From Sulfuriflexus mobilis (lineage in GTDB: Bacteria > Pseudomonadota > Gammaproteobacteria > AKS1), in NCBI RefSeq assembly GCF_003967195.1, contig NZ_AP018725.1, forward strand, positions 1,612,001-1,676,000: a DNA stretch of 64,000 nucleotides, read 5' to 3'. The position numbers and the translations under genes are program-made. Below are positions 27,786-36,440 of the stretch, one piece after another. Each line of letters opens with the position of its first letter. Position 1 is the stretch's first letter. The notes under the pieces were generated by a model. It had not been told where the DNA came from and did no database searches. It worked only from the letters and a program-made list of their open reading frames with translations.

Positions 27786-28190
27786 ATGAAAGTAATTAGC
27801 ACAATGGTTATCACCACAACCCTCCTGCTTGCACAGACGGCAAGTGCAGGCACTACCGTTGACACATTACTGGATACGTATCGTGCTGCCGGGGCCGGTC
27901 CCTTTCAGGCTGAGGCCGGCCAACGCATGTGGGGAGAGACATATCGTAGTAACAGCGCGCCGACAGAGAGGAGCTGCAAGACCTGCCACACCAACAATCT
28001 GACTGCTAGTGGACAACACAGTAAAACCTTGAAGCCTATCAAGCCACTCGCGCCTAGTGTCAACGCTGAACGCCTGACCAATAGCAAAAGGATTGAGAAG
28101 TGGTTTACGCGCAATTGTAAATGGACAATCGGCCGCGAATGCAGCCCCCAGGAGAAAGGAGACTTTCTCCTTTATATCCAAAACCAGTAA
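27786..28190 (+). CDS. Small monohaem cytochrome c, SHP/DUF1924-like
   Basis: A 134-aa periplasmic protein with a signal peptide ending near ..AQTASA and one CKTCH haem motif. It continues with KPLAPSVNAERLTNSKRIEKWFTRNC, the pattern of DUF1924 proteins related to the sphaeroides haem protein (SHP), an oxygen-binding cytochrome. The ATG at 27786 has AGGAG 5 nt upstream, so the longer frame from 27765 is not used. Pairing with a dihaem cytochrome and b561 matches known shp clusters. Confidence 0.82.
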   Translation: MKVISTMVITTTLLLAQTASAGTTVDTLLDTYRAAGAGPFQAEAGQRMWGETYRSNSAPTERSCKTCHTNNLTASGQHSKTLKPIKPLAPSVNAERLTNSKRIEKWFTRNCKWTIGRECSPQEKGDFLLYIQNQ

Positions 28191-28201
28191 CGGGAGTACA
28201 A

Positions 28202-28774
28202 ATGATGAATATATACCGAAAACTTTTAGCCCTGGCTGTCGTTACCGCCGGCACCGGTCTACTGCTGTCAGTAACGGTTTATGGTGATAATGACCGCGAA
28301 GAGAAAGATACCTGGTTGAGCCAATCACGGCTGGATGTCGCCTCGGTAAAAAACTCAGCCTACCAGGCTGAGTGTGGCAGTTGCCACTTCGCCTATCAGC
28401 CGGGCTGGCTACCGGAGCGCTCCTGGCGCAAGCTCATGGGTGGACTGGAGAATCACTTCGGTGATAACGCCGAACTCACGGCTGAGGATCAAGGCAAAAT
28501 CCTCGACTTTTTGGTTAGTAATGCCGCTGACAAAAGTGATTTTAAGCGCTCCAAACGTATCAGCGGCTCACTAAAACAAGAGGATGTACCGTTACGTATC
28601 ACTGATACAGTATACTTCAAGCGAAAACATCACGAGATACCGGCGGGTTATATTCAGGGCAATAAGATGGTGGGCAGCCTCAGCAACTGTGCAGCCTGCC
28701 ATACCCGCGCCGAAAGTGGCTCGTTTAACGAACATGAGGTCAAAATTCCCGGTGTGGGTCGCTGGGACGATTAG
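28202..28774 (+). CDS. Dihaem cytochrome c (DHC family)
   Basis: A 190-aa periplasmic protein with a signal peptide and two haem motifs, CGSCH and CAACH, about 110 residues apart. The context ECGSCHFAYQPGWLP..W..LM..L..HFG is typical of DHC (PF09626), the electron donor to SHP in Rhodobacter sphaeroides. The ATG at 28202 has GGGAG 5 nt upstream; a longer frame from 28121 overlaps the previous gene and is rejected. It is followed 11 nt later by the PepSY gene. Confidence 0.85.
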   Translation: MMNIYRKLLALAVVTAGTGLLLSVTVYGDNDREEKDTWLSQSRLDVASVKNSAYQAECGSCHFAYQPGWLPERSWRKLMGGLENHFGDNAELTAEDQGKILDFLVSNAADKSDFKRSKRISGSLKQEDVPLRITDTVYFKRKHHEIPAGYIQGNKMVGSLSNCAACHTRAESGSFNEHEVKIPGVGRWDD

Positions 28775-28785
28775 ACACTAACGCC

Positions 28786-29088
28786 ATGAAACGTCTACTG
28801 CAAACATGCTTGCTCCTTAGCCTCCTCATCGGCCTGAATGCCTGGGCCGATGAGGACCATGAACGTGCCCGTGAACTGGTTAAGAGCGGTGAGATCATCA
28901 GCCTGGAACTGCTGCTGCAACAGGTCCTCAGCAATGAACCGGGCAAGTTGCGTCTGTTGGAAGCCGAGTTGGAACACAAACGCGGGCGCCTGGTTTACGA
29001 ATTGGAATTCGTCGATGAACGAGGCCTTGTGCGGAAACTCCTGTTCGATGCAAAAGATGGCCATCCTCTCGGCGAAGAGGCGGATTGA
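28786..29088 (+). CDS. Periplasmic PepSY-domain protein, 100 aa
   Basis: A signal peptide (to about ..LNAWA) precedes one PepSY domain with SLELLLQQV and LEHKRGRLVYELEF..DERG, as in PF03413. PepSY proteins are often encoded next to two-component systems and are thought to modulate their kinases or proteases. The stop codon overlaps the response-regulator start (TGATG), which argues for coupled translation and a sensory function. Confidence 0.85.
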   Translation: MKRLLQTCLLLSLLIGLNAWADEDHERARELVKSGEIISLELLLQQVLSNEPGKLRLLEAELEHKRGRLVYELEFVDERGLVRKLLFDAKDGHPLGEEAD

Positions 29089-29756
29089 TGCGTCTGCTGC
29101 TCGTCGAAGACGACCCGATCCTCGGCCCTCGCCTGCGACAGGATTTACGCCGTGCCGGTTTTGCTGTTGATCTTGTCGATAATGGTATCGATGGGCAGTT
29201 TCAGGGTGAAGAAGAGCCCTATGATGTGGCAATCCTTGATCTGGGTCTGCCGGGCCGACCCGGGCTGGAGGTATTGCAGAACTGGCGCAAGGCCGGCATG
29301 CAGCTGCCGGTGATCATACTCACCTCTCGTGATGCATGGCATGAGCGGGTCGATGGCCTCAAGGCAGGTGCCGATGACTATGTAGGCAAACCCTTCCATC
29401 GTGAGGAGTTACTGGCCCGCCTCGATGCCCTGCTACGCCGCTTGCAGGAACGTAATGGACCGCAACTTACTGTTGCCGGCTTGACCCTCGATGAGGAACA
29501 TCAACGCGTAATCCTCGCCGATGGTGAAGCGGTCGAGCTAACCGGTACCGAGTTCCGCCTGCTGCGCTACATGATGATCAACCCAGGCAAACTTCTTGGC
29601 AAATCCCGACTGACTGAACATGTCTATGAAGGGGATGCCGACCGTGACAGCAATGTGATTGAGGCCTATATCAAGCGACTTCGGCAGAAGATCGGCAAAT
29701 CGCTAATCGTAACCCGACGCGGCCAGGGTTATATTTTTGGTAGCAGTGCACAGTGA
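29088..29756 (+). CDS. OmpR/PhoP-family response regulator
   Basis: A 222-aa regulator with a receiver domain (EDD near residues 7-9, phospho-acceptor D in LDLGLPG near 50, K near 100) and a C-terminal winged helix (LTGTEFRLLRYMM..VIEAYIKRLRQKIG). The ATG overlaps the PepSY stop. Its own end overlaps the kinase start by 4 nt (GTGA). It probably controls the upstream cytochrome genes, which is inferred from position. Confidence 0.9.
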   Translation: MRLLLVEDDPILGPRLRQDLRRAGFAVDLVDNGIDGQFQGEEEPYDVAILDLGLPGRPGLEVLQNWRKAGMQLPVIILTSRDAWHERVDGLKAGADDYVGKPFHREELLARLDALLRRLQERNGPQLTVAGLTLDEEHQRVILADGEAVELTGTEFRLLRYMMINPGKLLGKSRLTEHVYEGDADRDSNVIEAYIKRLRQKIGKSLIVTRRGQGYIFGSSAQ

Positions 29757-31075
29757 ACTCACTGACACAACGACTCCATATCGGACTGGGCCTGAGCCTT
29801 GTGCTGTTAATGGGGTTAATTGGCGGGCTGATCTACGATCAGAGTCAACGCCTGGTGGATGAACTCATTGTCTCCCGTCTGGAACATGATGGTGAAGGGA
29901 TACTGGCCAGTCTGCAGTTCGATGCAAAGGGTAAGGCCACCCTGACCGAGGGGCGGCTCTCGGCAATATACCGTCAACCCCTCTCCGGTCACTACTTCCT
30001 CATCCTTCTCGATGCGGGTGAGACCCTGCGTTCACGTTCACTCTGGGATGTTGAGCTAACCAGCGAAAGGCTCCGTCCGGGAGAACGTCGAGTGCGTCGC
30101 ATCATCGGCCCTGCCGAACAACCGCTACTACTCTGGGCTGGTGGCTATCGTAAAGATAAACAAAGTATCACTATCATGGTAGCCGAGGATATCTCACGGC
30201 TTCAACAACGATTATTGCAAAATGCCCTGCTGCTGCTGGCACTCACCGTGATTTTTTTATTCCTGGTTTTATTTATCCAGCGTCGTATTGTGCGTCGCTC
30301 CTTCAGCCCTTTGCGGCAATTGGGCAAGGAGATCAAACAGCTGGAACGGGGTGAAATCGACAAACTGACTGAAGTGGTTCCCCAGGAGATAAAACCACTG
30401 GTGATCGAGGTCAACCGTCTGTTAATGGTAATGGGTCGTCGTCTTGACCGATCACGTAACTCCCTTGGCAATCTCGCCCACGCCCTCAAGGGGCCACTGA
30501 ATCTGCTTAACCAACTGGCCGATGATAGTGATACGCCAGCCACATTGAAACAGGAACTGCATCAGCATACCGCAAGCCTGCAACATCTGATCGAGCATGA
30601 ACTGGTACGGGCAAGGCTGGCCGGTTCAGGCAGTGCCGGCCAGCGCTTTAATCCAGCGGAAGAACTGCCGGCCCTGATTGCGGTTCTGCAACGTATTTAT
30701 CACGACAAGACTATTGAGTTTGACTGCCATTACCCGCCAGAAAACCTCAACAATATTGACCGTCATGACCTGCTGGAATTGTTCGGCAACCTGCTCGATA
30801 ACGCTGCCAAGTGGTCCAAGGGACGTGTGCGCTGCGCTATTGAGCAGACTCGTGAGATACATATTGTTGTCGAAGACGATGGCAGCGGTGTTTCCGATAA
30901 AGAATTGGCAACGCTTACCCAGCGAGGGCAACGTATTGATGAATCACTCCCCGGACACGGTCTGGGGCTAGCCATCGTCAAGGAGATCGTCGAACTCTAC
31001 CACGGCACGCTGCAATTCGACCGTTCCCCCACACTGGGCGGGCTACGGGTTCAGCTTAGCCTGTTAGCCGATTAA
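29753..31075 (+). CDS. Sensor histidine kinase, PhoQ/QseC-like
   Basis: A 440-aa membrane kinase starting at GTG. There are two membrane helices (about residues 10-30 and 155-180) around a periplasmic sensor loop, then a HAMP-like linker. The H-box is NLAHALKGPLNLLNQL with the phosphorylatable His, and the ATP-binding domain has NLLDNAAKWS, DDGSGV and GHGLGLAIV. The partner regulator is encoded immediately upstream with a 4-nt overlap. The signal is unknown; the linked PepSY and haem proteins suggest a redox or envelope cue. Confidence 0.9.
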   Translation: MNSLTQRLHIGLGLSLVLLMGLIGGLIYDQSQRLVDELIVSRLEHDGEGILASLQFDAKGKATLTEGRLSAIYRQPLSGHYFLILLDAGETLRSRSLWDVELTSERLRPGERRVRRIIGPAEQPLLLWAGGYRKDKQSITIMVAEDISRLQQRLLQNALLLLALTVIFLFLVLFIQRRIVRRSFSPLRQLGKEIKQLERGEIDKLTEVVPQEIKPLVIEVNRLLMVMGRRLDRSRNSLGNLAHALKGPLNLLNQLADDSDTPATLKQELHQHTASLQHLIEHELVRARLAGSGSAGQRFNPAEELPALIAVLQRIYHDKTIEFDCHYPPENLNNIDRHDLLELFGNLLDNAAKWSKGRVRCAIEQTREIHIVVEDDGSGVSDKELATLTQRGQRIDESLPGHGLGLAIVKEIVELYHGTLQFDRSPTLGGLRVQLSLLAD

Positions 31076-31202
31076 TAAAGATGCGGTATTGGCACCGGGT
31101 GATTAGACATAAACCACCCGCTCCCCTTACCCCGCCATTTTGCCGCACGTGAGGACACACGTCTGGAGATCGGCAAATGGCTACTACAGTGGGGTATATA
31201 AC

Positions 31203-31721
31203 TTATGAAGGTTCACTTTGTGCAACCGTATCACCCCCACAGGCTGGCTCAGAGGAATACTGTTTATTGGAATTTACCAAAAAATGTTCCTTCAGGAAGG
31301 AGCGCCCAATCAGCATTCTATACTGGAAGTTTTCACGGTTAGCCAGGTTTACATGCGCTGTCTGTAGTGTATTGCCAATGCACAAGTCCATACTCACAAC
31401 CGGGCGTTTTAATGGCTCAGCACCTTTACGTTTGATGTTCGCGATGCGTATGAGCGGCATATCAAAATCGGCGGTCTCGCCCTCTTTATTCTCAATGGAA
31501 AACCTCACCATCCTGGTGTTGTCTTTTTCATACATTGTAATGTTGGTAGCATGAAGAGAGGAATTGTCAGCACCTGTATCAATTTTGGCCTTCATCAGCA
31601 TATTACTTGATTGCAGTCTGACGTGCTCTATCCAGCCAATCACCTTGACCGGCTCGGCAAATGACGCCGGCGTTATGCCAAGCCCAATAATTACCAATAA
31701 AAAACAATTAGATAGCTTCAT
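31203..31721 (-). CDS. Secreted retropepsin-like/RimK-associated protease-family protein
   Basis: A 172-aa protein with a signal peptide (to about ..ASFAEP) and the motif AKIDTGADNSSLHA, the DTG aspartic-protease-like site of the family often labelled ATP-dependent zinc protease (PF05618). It ends the domain with YRMLIGRSFLKEHFLV. AGGTG precedes the ATG at 31721. It is a single gene between the histidine kinase and a ZIP transporter. Substrate and activity are unknown. Confidence 0.8.
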   Translation of the reverse strand: MKLSNCFLLVIIGLGITPASFAEPVKVIGWIEHVRLQSSNMLMKAKIDTGADNSSLHATNITMYEKDNTRMVRFSIENKEGETADFDMPLIRIANIKRKGAEPLKRPVVSMDLCIGNTLQTAHVNLANRENFQYRMLIGRSFLKEHFLVNSNKQYSSEPACGGDTVAQSEPS

Positions 31722-31935
31722 GAGAACACCTATTTAAACCTCTAATCCTGCTAATAATTCGACAACTGTAGTCCGCTCTGGTTCACTGCACTAATGAATT
31801 TTTTCGATTGAAATCATCGACTTTACTTATTGACCAGGCAGTATATCAGCTGAGTCGATAGCGGTGTTTTTCACCCCTCCCTGTAAGACCACACCCAGGG
31901 ACCGGCGGGAACCAGGCAGGTTTCTGTCCGTGCGG

Positions 31936-32709
31936 CTACACCCAGATCGCGATCAGGGCCATTAGGCCGAATCCACCCGTGATGAGAAGAGCCTTGACCC
32001 AACGGTCATCGGCTTTCTCGAAGACATCCTTGATGATGTCGACAACCGCGACATAAAGAAACGTGCCTGCGGCCAAACCATCAAAAACGGCCTCGAATGC
32101 GGCATTCGCATTGCTTGATAATGTTGTCGAGAACGCCGTGCCGATAACCACTCCCAGAGGCGTCATGGCTGCAAAGAAGCCAATGATGACAACATGTCGG
32201 AAGGTGGGAAAATCACTTTCTTTCAGACTGACGCCAAGCGCGAAGGCAGCTGCGCCCTTGTGTGCAATGATCGCAATGAATATGGCTATGGCTGACACCA
32301 GTGTGGCTTCCAGTCCCAGTGATGTTCCTGCGATGATTGAATGAATCGAAAGGATGAAACACAACAGAAAGGGATAAACCGGCCGCCCTTTGGACATTGT
32401 CCCCACATTCTCACCATCACCCAATGCCGCTTTCTCCAGCAACAGCACAAGGAGAAAGCCCACCCCACAAATCAGAGCGGGAAAGGGGAAATCGACGTCT
32501 CCGGCAAACGTTTTGAAGTTCCCCTCCGCATCCGGCAACATGTGCAGAAGACCCGCACCAAGGAAGATACCACCGGCAAAGGCATTGCCCCAGGTTAGCT
32601 GACGCACTCCTTGCCGGGAAGCACGCATTCGTGTGGGCGCTATGCCCGCAAATAGCCCGGCGGCAAAGATAATTAGTAGAAAAAGAAATTTAAACCAGAG
32701 TATTTCCAT
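31936..32709 (-). CDS. ZIP-family metal transporter
   Basis: A 257-aa protein with about eight membrane helices. It has the metal-site motifs HSIIAGTSLG (helix IV type) and HKGAAAFALGVSL (helix V type) that define ZIP transporters for Zn(II), Fe(II) or Mn(II). A short loop after helix III replaces the usual His-rich region. It lies just beyond the end of the minus-strand dioxygenase/Cas6-like gene run, 38 nt after the preceding gene, so it could be co-transcribed and supply iron to the dioxygenases. The metal cannot be read from the sequence. Confidence 0.85.
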   Translation of the reverse strand: MEILWFKFLFLLIIFAAGLFAGIAPTRMRASRQGVRQLTWGNAFAGGIFLGAGLLHMLPDAEGNFKTFAGDVDFPFPALICGVGFLLVLLLEKAALGDGENVGTMSKGRPVYPFLLCFILSIHSIIAGTSLGLEATLVSAIAIFIAIIAHKGAAAFALGVSLKESDFPTFRHVVIIGFFAAMTPLGVVIGTAFSTTLSSNANAAFEAVFDGLAAGTFLYVAVVDIIKDVFEKADDRWVKALLITGGFGLMALIAIWV

Positions 32710-32747
32710 AATCTATGGCCTGACGATGTAAGGAGGGCCCGTCACCC

Positions 32748-33419
32748 TTATACATCACCCCACATACGAATAAGATTTACATAACTTCGATCCAAACGCT
32801 TGGTATTTTCATCATCTGGCGCATCCTTTAACAACTGCTCTTTGACGAGGTACATATCATAGAGCAGTTCACGCCGGGCCGGTTCACGCACCAGGCTTTG
32901 CAGCCAGGTAACAGCCACCAGACGTGTGCCGCTGGTGACTTCATTGACGTGGTGGACGCTGGATGAGGGATAAATGACGGCATCACCGGCTGCGAGTTTG
33001 ACCTCGTGCGCACCGTACTGGGTATTGATAACGAGTTCACCACCTACGTAATCGGATTTGTCGTTTAAGAATACCGTGATGGAGATATCGGAACGGTATG
33101 GGGTGTCGGCCTGCATGATCGGGTCATCGACGTGATCCCCATAAGACATGCCCTTACCGTAACGGGCGTAGTACGGCGAAGCTACCTTCATCGGCAAGGC
33201 GGCGGCACGGTAGGTCGGGTGCTGCACGAGGCGGGTCATCACCAGGTTATTCAGTTGCTGAACGTCCTGGGCACGGACATCGACCTCTTCGTTGTGTTTA
33301 ACGCGTTGTGCGGCCATACCGGCGGAGAGCTTGCCATCGATAAACGGCGCCTTCTCCAATGCACCTTTGACGGCGTCGAGTTCCCGGGTATTCAGGACCT
33401 TGGGTATTTCCAGCAACAT
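32748..33419 (-). CDS. PKHD-type Fe(II)/2-oxoglutarate hydroxylase (YbiX/PiuC-like)
   Basis: A 223-aa protein, the same size as YbiX/PiuC. The iron ligands are H96 and D98 (GDHVDD) and H157 (SVHHVNEV), with R166 positioned to bind 2-oxoglutarate. Family members hydroxylate an unknown substrate and are often iron-regulated. GGGGA lies 7 nt before the ATG. It is the last of ten genes in the minus-strand run that ends here. Two other proteins of the run (35748, 38553) also carry non-haem iron dioxygenase motifs. Confidence 0.9.
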   Translation of the reverse strand: MLLEIPKVLNTRELDAVKGALEKAPFIDGKLSAGMAAQRVKHNEEVDVRAQDVQQLNNLVMTRLVQHPTYRAAALPMKVASPYYARYGKGMSYGDHVDDPIMQADTPYRSDISITVFLNDKSDYVGGELVINTQYGAHEVKLAAGDAVIYPSSSVHHVNEVTSGTRLVAVTWLQSLVREPARRELLYDMYLVKEQLLKDAPDDENTKRLDRSYVNLIRMWGDV

Positions 33420-33458
33420 AACGCATTCCCCTGCTTTGTATTTTGTTAACGATGTCCC

Positions 33459-34589
33459 TTATACCGAGGCATTAAAGCGTTTTAGGGCCTCACCGGAATC
33501 GAGTACGGCACGCACGGCATCGGCGCATTCGGCAAGTGTCTCGTAACGTTTCAGGTGCCAGAGTATGTTGGCACCACCATAAACGAGTGCATCATAGGTA
33601 ATGCCCTTCTCGCCAGCCAATGCGGCAAGACCCGCCTCAACGGCGGCCTTGGCCACGGCCTCTGACAGGAATGGCGCCTCGACTTCATCGTTACTGCCTG
33701 GCTTGCGCGGCAGGTCAGCCGGGATCGGCACGGCGCGCAACTCCTGCTCAATGCCGAGATCCTTCGGTTCGACTTCAGCACTGCGTACCTCGGTTTCACC
33801 TTCATAACTGATGATCTTGCCGGTCTGGCGCAGCGATGGGATCACCCCGCCCTCAATACCGCGCACGAGTAGCGCGCTATCAAAGCCGGAGTGCGCGGCG
33901 AGCATGGCATACACGGGTGGGTAGGGTTTATGTACGTAACCGCAGACATGGTGGGTCTTGCCCCTGGCGCGGATCGGCATAGTCTCGGTTTCAACCGTGG
34001 TAATGGTCGGACGTTTAATCACGAGTGTGCGAAAGTCGGTCAGGGCATTCAGCTTCGGGCAGAACTGGCTTTGATCAACATAGGCCCAGCCGATGTCTTT
34101 ATTGGCGATCTGCGTAGCAGCCTGTTGCGGACTCAAGGAATCGTCCTTGCCGGCGGCACGCATGACCTGGCGATGGGTGACACCAAATTTTGGGCTCACC
34201 GTTTCCATACCGTGCGAGACGGCCGGGATGCCACAAGCGGCCATGACGGCAGGCAGGAACGGTGAGGCCGGCAGCGTGCGGTTATAGCCGTCATAGGGGT
34301 CGCCGATATCGACGAGTTCATCCACCTCGGCGGTAACACGTTCGGTGCAGTCGATAATGCCATCGAGGACGCCGCGATTTTCATCCGGGGTTTCACGTTT
34401 CATGCGCAGACCGATCAGGAAGATCCCCGCCTGGACCGGGTCGATGTGGCCATCGAGGATGGCACGCATACCACCACGCGCCTCATCCTGTGAAATATCC
34501 TTACTCAACTCGGGGCCGGTGGCAACGCGCTGGATAATTGAATGCATCAGGGCCTTGTCTTGTGCGACCTGGGTGCTGTTATCGCTCAT
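33459..34589 (-). CDS. TrpD2/YbiB-like phosphoribosyltransferase-fold protein
   Basis: A 376-aa protein with the anthranilate phosphoribosyltransferase fold: a helical N-terminal half (QDEARGGMRAILDG..QAGIFLIGLRMK) and an alpha/beta domain. The PRPP loop, normally GTGGD, reads GDPYDGYNRTLPASPFLPAV, closer to the YDGARR..LTPLLA pattern of YbiB. E. coli YbiB does not make anthranilate products and binds nucleic acids. AGGAG lies 6 nt before the ATG. No trp genes are near, so a role in tryptophan synthesis is unlikely. Confidence 0.8.
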   Translation of the reverse strand: MSDNSTQVAQDKALMHSIIQRVATGPELSKDISQDEARGGMRAILDGHIDPVQAGIFLIGLRMKRETPDENRGVLDGIIDCTERVTAEVDELVDIGDPYDGYNRTLPASPFLPAVMAACGIPAVSHGMETVSPKFGVTHRQVMRAAGKDDSLSPQQAATQIANKDIGWAYVDQSQFCPKLNALTDFRTLVIKRPTITTVETETMPIRARGKTHHVCGYVHKPYPPVYAMLAAHSGFDSALLVRGIEGGVIPSLRQTGKIISYEGETEVRSAEVEPKDLGIEQELRAVPIPADLPRKPGSNDEVEAPFLSEAVAKAAVEAGLAALAGEKGITYDALVYGGANILWHLKRYETLAECADAVRAVLDSGEALKRFNASV

Positions 34590-34639
34590 TATTTACTCCT
34601 GTTTCTTAAGGTTAGCGCTGGGCTGCTTGTTTAATTACG

Positions 34640-34951
34640 TTAACCGATCGCCACAAAAATGCTGTTGTCTTCGACCTTGACCGGGTACACAGCCAGGTCT
34701 TCTTCGGCAGGCTCATCAAGTGCCTTGCCGGTCTTTAAATCGAAACGACTGCCGTGTAATGAACATTTCAGACAATCGCCTTGCAATGCGCCCAGTGCCA
34801 ATGAAAAGTCTTCATGCGTACACATTTCATCACAGGCATAAATCGTACCATTGGTGTTCGCCAACAAGATACGTCTACCATCAAGTTCGACGCGAAACAT
34901 CTTGCCGGGGGCGACATCATCGAGTGTGGCTACTTGTATAAAGTCAGTCAT
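34640..34951 (-). CDS. Rieske-type [2Fe-2S] ferredoxin, 103 aa
   Basis: The cluster ligands are C44-T-H46 and C63-S-L-H66, the standard Rieske pattern in a small soluble ferredoxin like those serving dioxygenases and nitrite reductases. The ATG at 34951 has AGGA 6 nt upstream; a longer frame reaches into the next gene and is rejected. It lies between a TauE-like permease and the TrpD2-like protein, and could deliver electrons to an oxygenase or reductase of the same run. Confidence 0.9.
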   Translation of the reverse strand: MTDFIQVATLDDVAPGKMFRVELDGRRILLANTNGTIYACDEMCTHEDFSLALGALQGDCLKCSLHGSRFDLKTGKALDEPAEEDLAVYPVKVEDNSIFVAIG

Positions 34952-34994
34952 GTTGTTTCCTGTTTTTACCATTATACGTAAAAAGTGTTCACAC

Positions 34995-35723
34995 TTAGCG
35001 GCTGGCGGTGTAAAACATTGAAATACCACCAAGCAAAATCACCCATGCCACGACACGCTTGAAGACCGTGTCATTGACCTTGTGATGCAGGTGGTTGGCA
35101 TACCACAGGCTCACAATGAGGAATGGCGCACTGATCAACATTACACGGCCTATTTCACCGGTGATGGTGCCATTACTGATATAGCCCACCGCGCGCACGA
35201 GGTTCATGGACAGAAAAAACGCCAATGCGTAATTACGGATTAAAATTTTTCTGTCAAACGTACCCATCAGCCGCGTCATTGCGATCGGCCCACTGATACC
35301 AAACAGGGCCATCGAGGTACCCGCCGCGGTATCGAGGACCCGGCCACTGATAGCACCTATCTTCAGCTTGCCCGGCGCCATCACAAGGTAAGTGCCCGAT
35401 AAGGTAATCACCGTAGCGAGTAATACCTGAAACAACTCGCTGGAGATATTATAAAACACATAAAAGCCCGCTAATGAGCCGAGCGCCGCAAAACCTACCA
35501 TGCCAGCGAGAAAACGCAGTTCCACCGTGCGTTCCGAACGGGTCAGGGCAATCGTGCCGACCAGTACCTGTGGCAGCAGCGAATAGATCACGAGAGTCTT
35601 GGCATCGATAAAAAAACTCATAATGGTGATCATCATGATCGTGCCCGCCAGGCCAAAGGTGATCTCAAAGGCATAAGTCAGCATGCAGACCACGGTCAGA
35701 ACAGCGATTAAAGCCGCGCTCAT
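34995..35723 (-). CDS. TauE/SafE-family permease
   Basis: A 242-aa hydrophobic protein with about eight helices and the family pattern FEITFGLAGTIMMITIMSF near the N-terminus and ISGPIAMTRL in the middle. TauE/SafE proteins export sulfite or organic sulfur anions. It belongs to the minus-strand run beside the dsr operon, where an export role for a sulfur anion would make sense. It is only distantly similar to the copy at 2706. Confidence 0.82.
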   Translation of the reverse strand: MSAALIAVLTVVCMLTYAFEITFGLAGTIMMITIMSFFIDAKTLVIYSLLPQVLVGTIALTRSERTVELRFLAGMVGFAALGSLAGFYVFYNISSELFQVLLATVITLSGTYLVMAPGKLKIGAISGRVLDTAAGTSMALFGISGPIAMTRLMGTFDRKILIRNYALAFFLSMNLVRAVGYISNGTITGEIGRVMLISAPFLIVSLWYANHLHHKVNDTVFKRVVAWVILLGGISMFYTASR

Positions 35724-35747
35724 AACATTATCACTGCCTTCGCGTGA

Positions 35748-36347
35748 TTACGCGAAGCTCACCCAGGTAGTGGCGATATACTTCATACCCTTTTCCAGCG
35801 TCGCGTTGCGATGGATATGCGTCCAGAATGGCGGGAACAGCACCAGCTTGCCACGTTGTGGTTGCACGCTGACATCCTGCACGGCAAAGTCGGTAGTGCC
35901 GCCCGGACCCGCTACATCGTTCAAATACCAGATCGCGACGAGCTGGCGCTGGCTGAACTCACCCGGACCACCATCGATGTGCCAGTGGTAAAACTCACCT
36001 TCGTTAGTGCGCTGTAACTGGTAACCCATGTCACGCATGCGGTTCACGGCAAAGAAAGGATACTCGGCGGCCAATGCGCTAATGGCCTTGCCCAGCGACT
36101 GAAACAATGCCTGATCGACATCTTTCCAGTCATCACGACCACTGATGCGCAGGTCGGTGGAGCGTTTAATCGATTGCTCGAGGCCTTCACCCTGGCCGAT
36201 ACGACCATCGTGCTGCTGCTCGGGGTTGGCTTCAAAACGCGCCACCATCTCGTCGCACAGTGACGCGGGCAAAGCATTCTCTACCTCGTAGATAAAGCTA
36301 TGCGGTTTTAGTTCGCGCAATGTGTAAGCTGTATCACTCATGGCCAT
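35748..36347 (-). CDS. Fe(II)/2-oxoglutarate-dependent oxygenase (P4H-like)
   Basis: A 199-aa protein with H123 and D125 (YHWHIDGG) and a distal histidine in FPPFWTHIHRN (H177 or H179), plus K189 as a possible 2-oxoglutarate contact. It fits the prolyl-4-hydroxylase-like oxygenase superfamily. A second ATG lies two codons in, at 36341. A strong hairpin separates it from the DsrC-like gene upstream, so expression may be attenuated here. Substrate unknown. Confidence 0.85.
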   Translation of the reverse strand: MAMSDTAYTLRELKPHSFIYEVENALPASLCDEMVARFEANPEQQHDGRIGQGEGLEQSIKRSTDLRISGRDDWKDVDQALFQSLGKAISALAAEYPFFAVNRMRDMGYQLQRTNEGEFYHWHIDGGPGEFSQRQLVAIWYLNDVAGPGGTTDFAVQDVSVQPQRGKLVLFPPFWTHIHRNATLEKGMKYIATTWVSFA

Positions 36348-36371
36348 ACTGGGTTTATTTCCGTTAATACA

Positions 36372-36400
36372 GAAAAGGCTGTCATTAAGACAGCCTTTTC
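36372..36400. terminator. Perfect 12-bp hairpin after the Cys-less DsrC-like gene
   Basis: GAAAAGGCTGTC and GACAGCCTTTTC pair perfectly around a 5-nt loop. A-rich and T-rich stem ends make it a possible terminator in both directions. On the minus strand it lies 40 nt after the stop of the DsrC-like gene and 25 nt before the oxygenase start. Partial read-through would make the DsrC-like protein more abundant than the distal genes. Confidence 0.7.
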
Positions 36401-36440
36401 TTAAAACAACCCGATTACGTAACGTAACCTCTAGCGTTGT

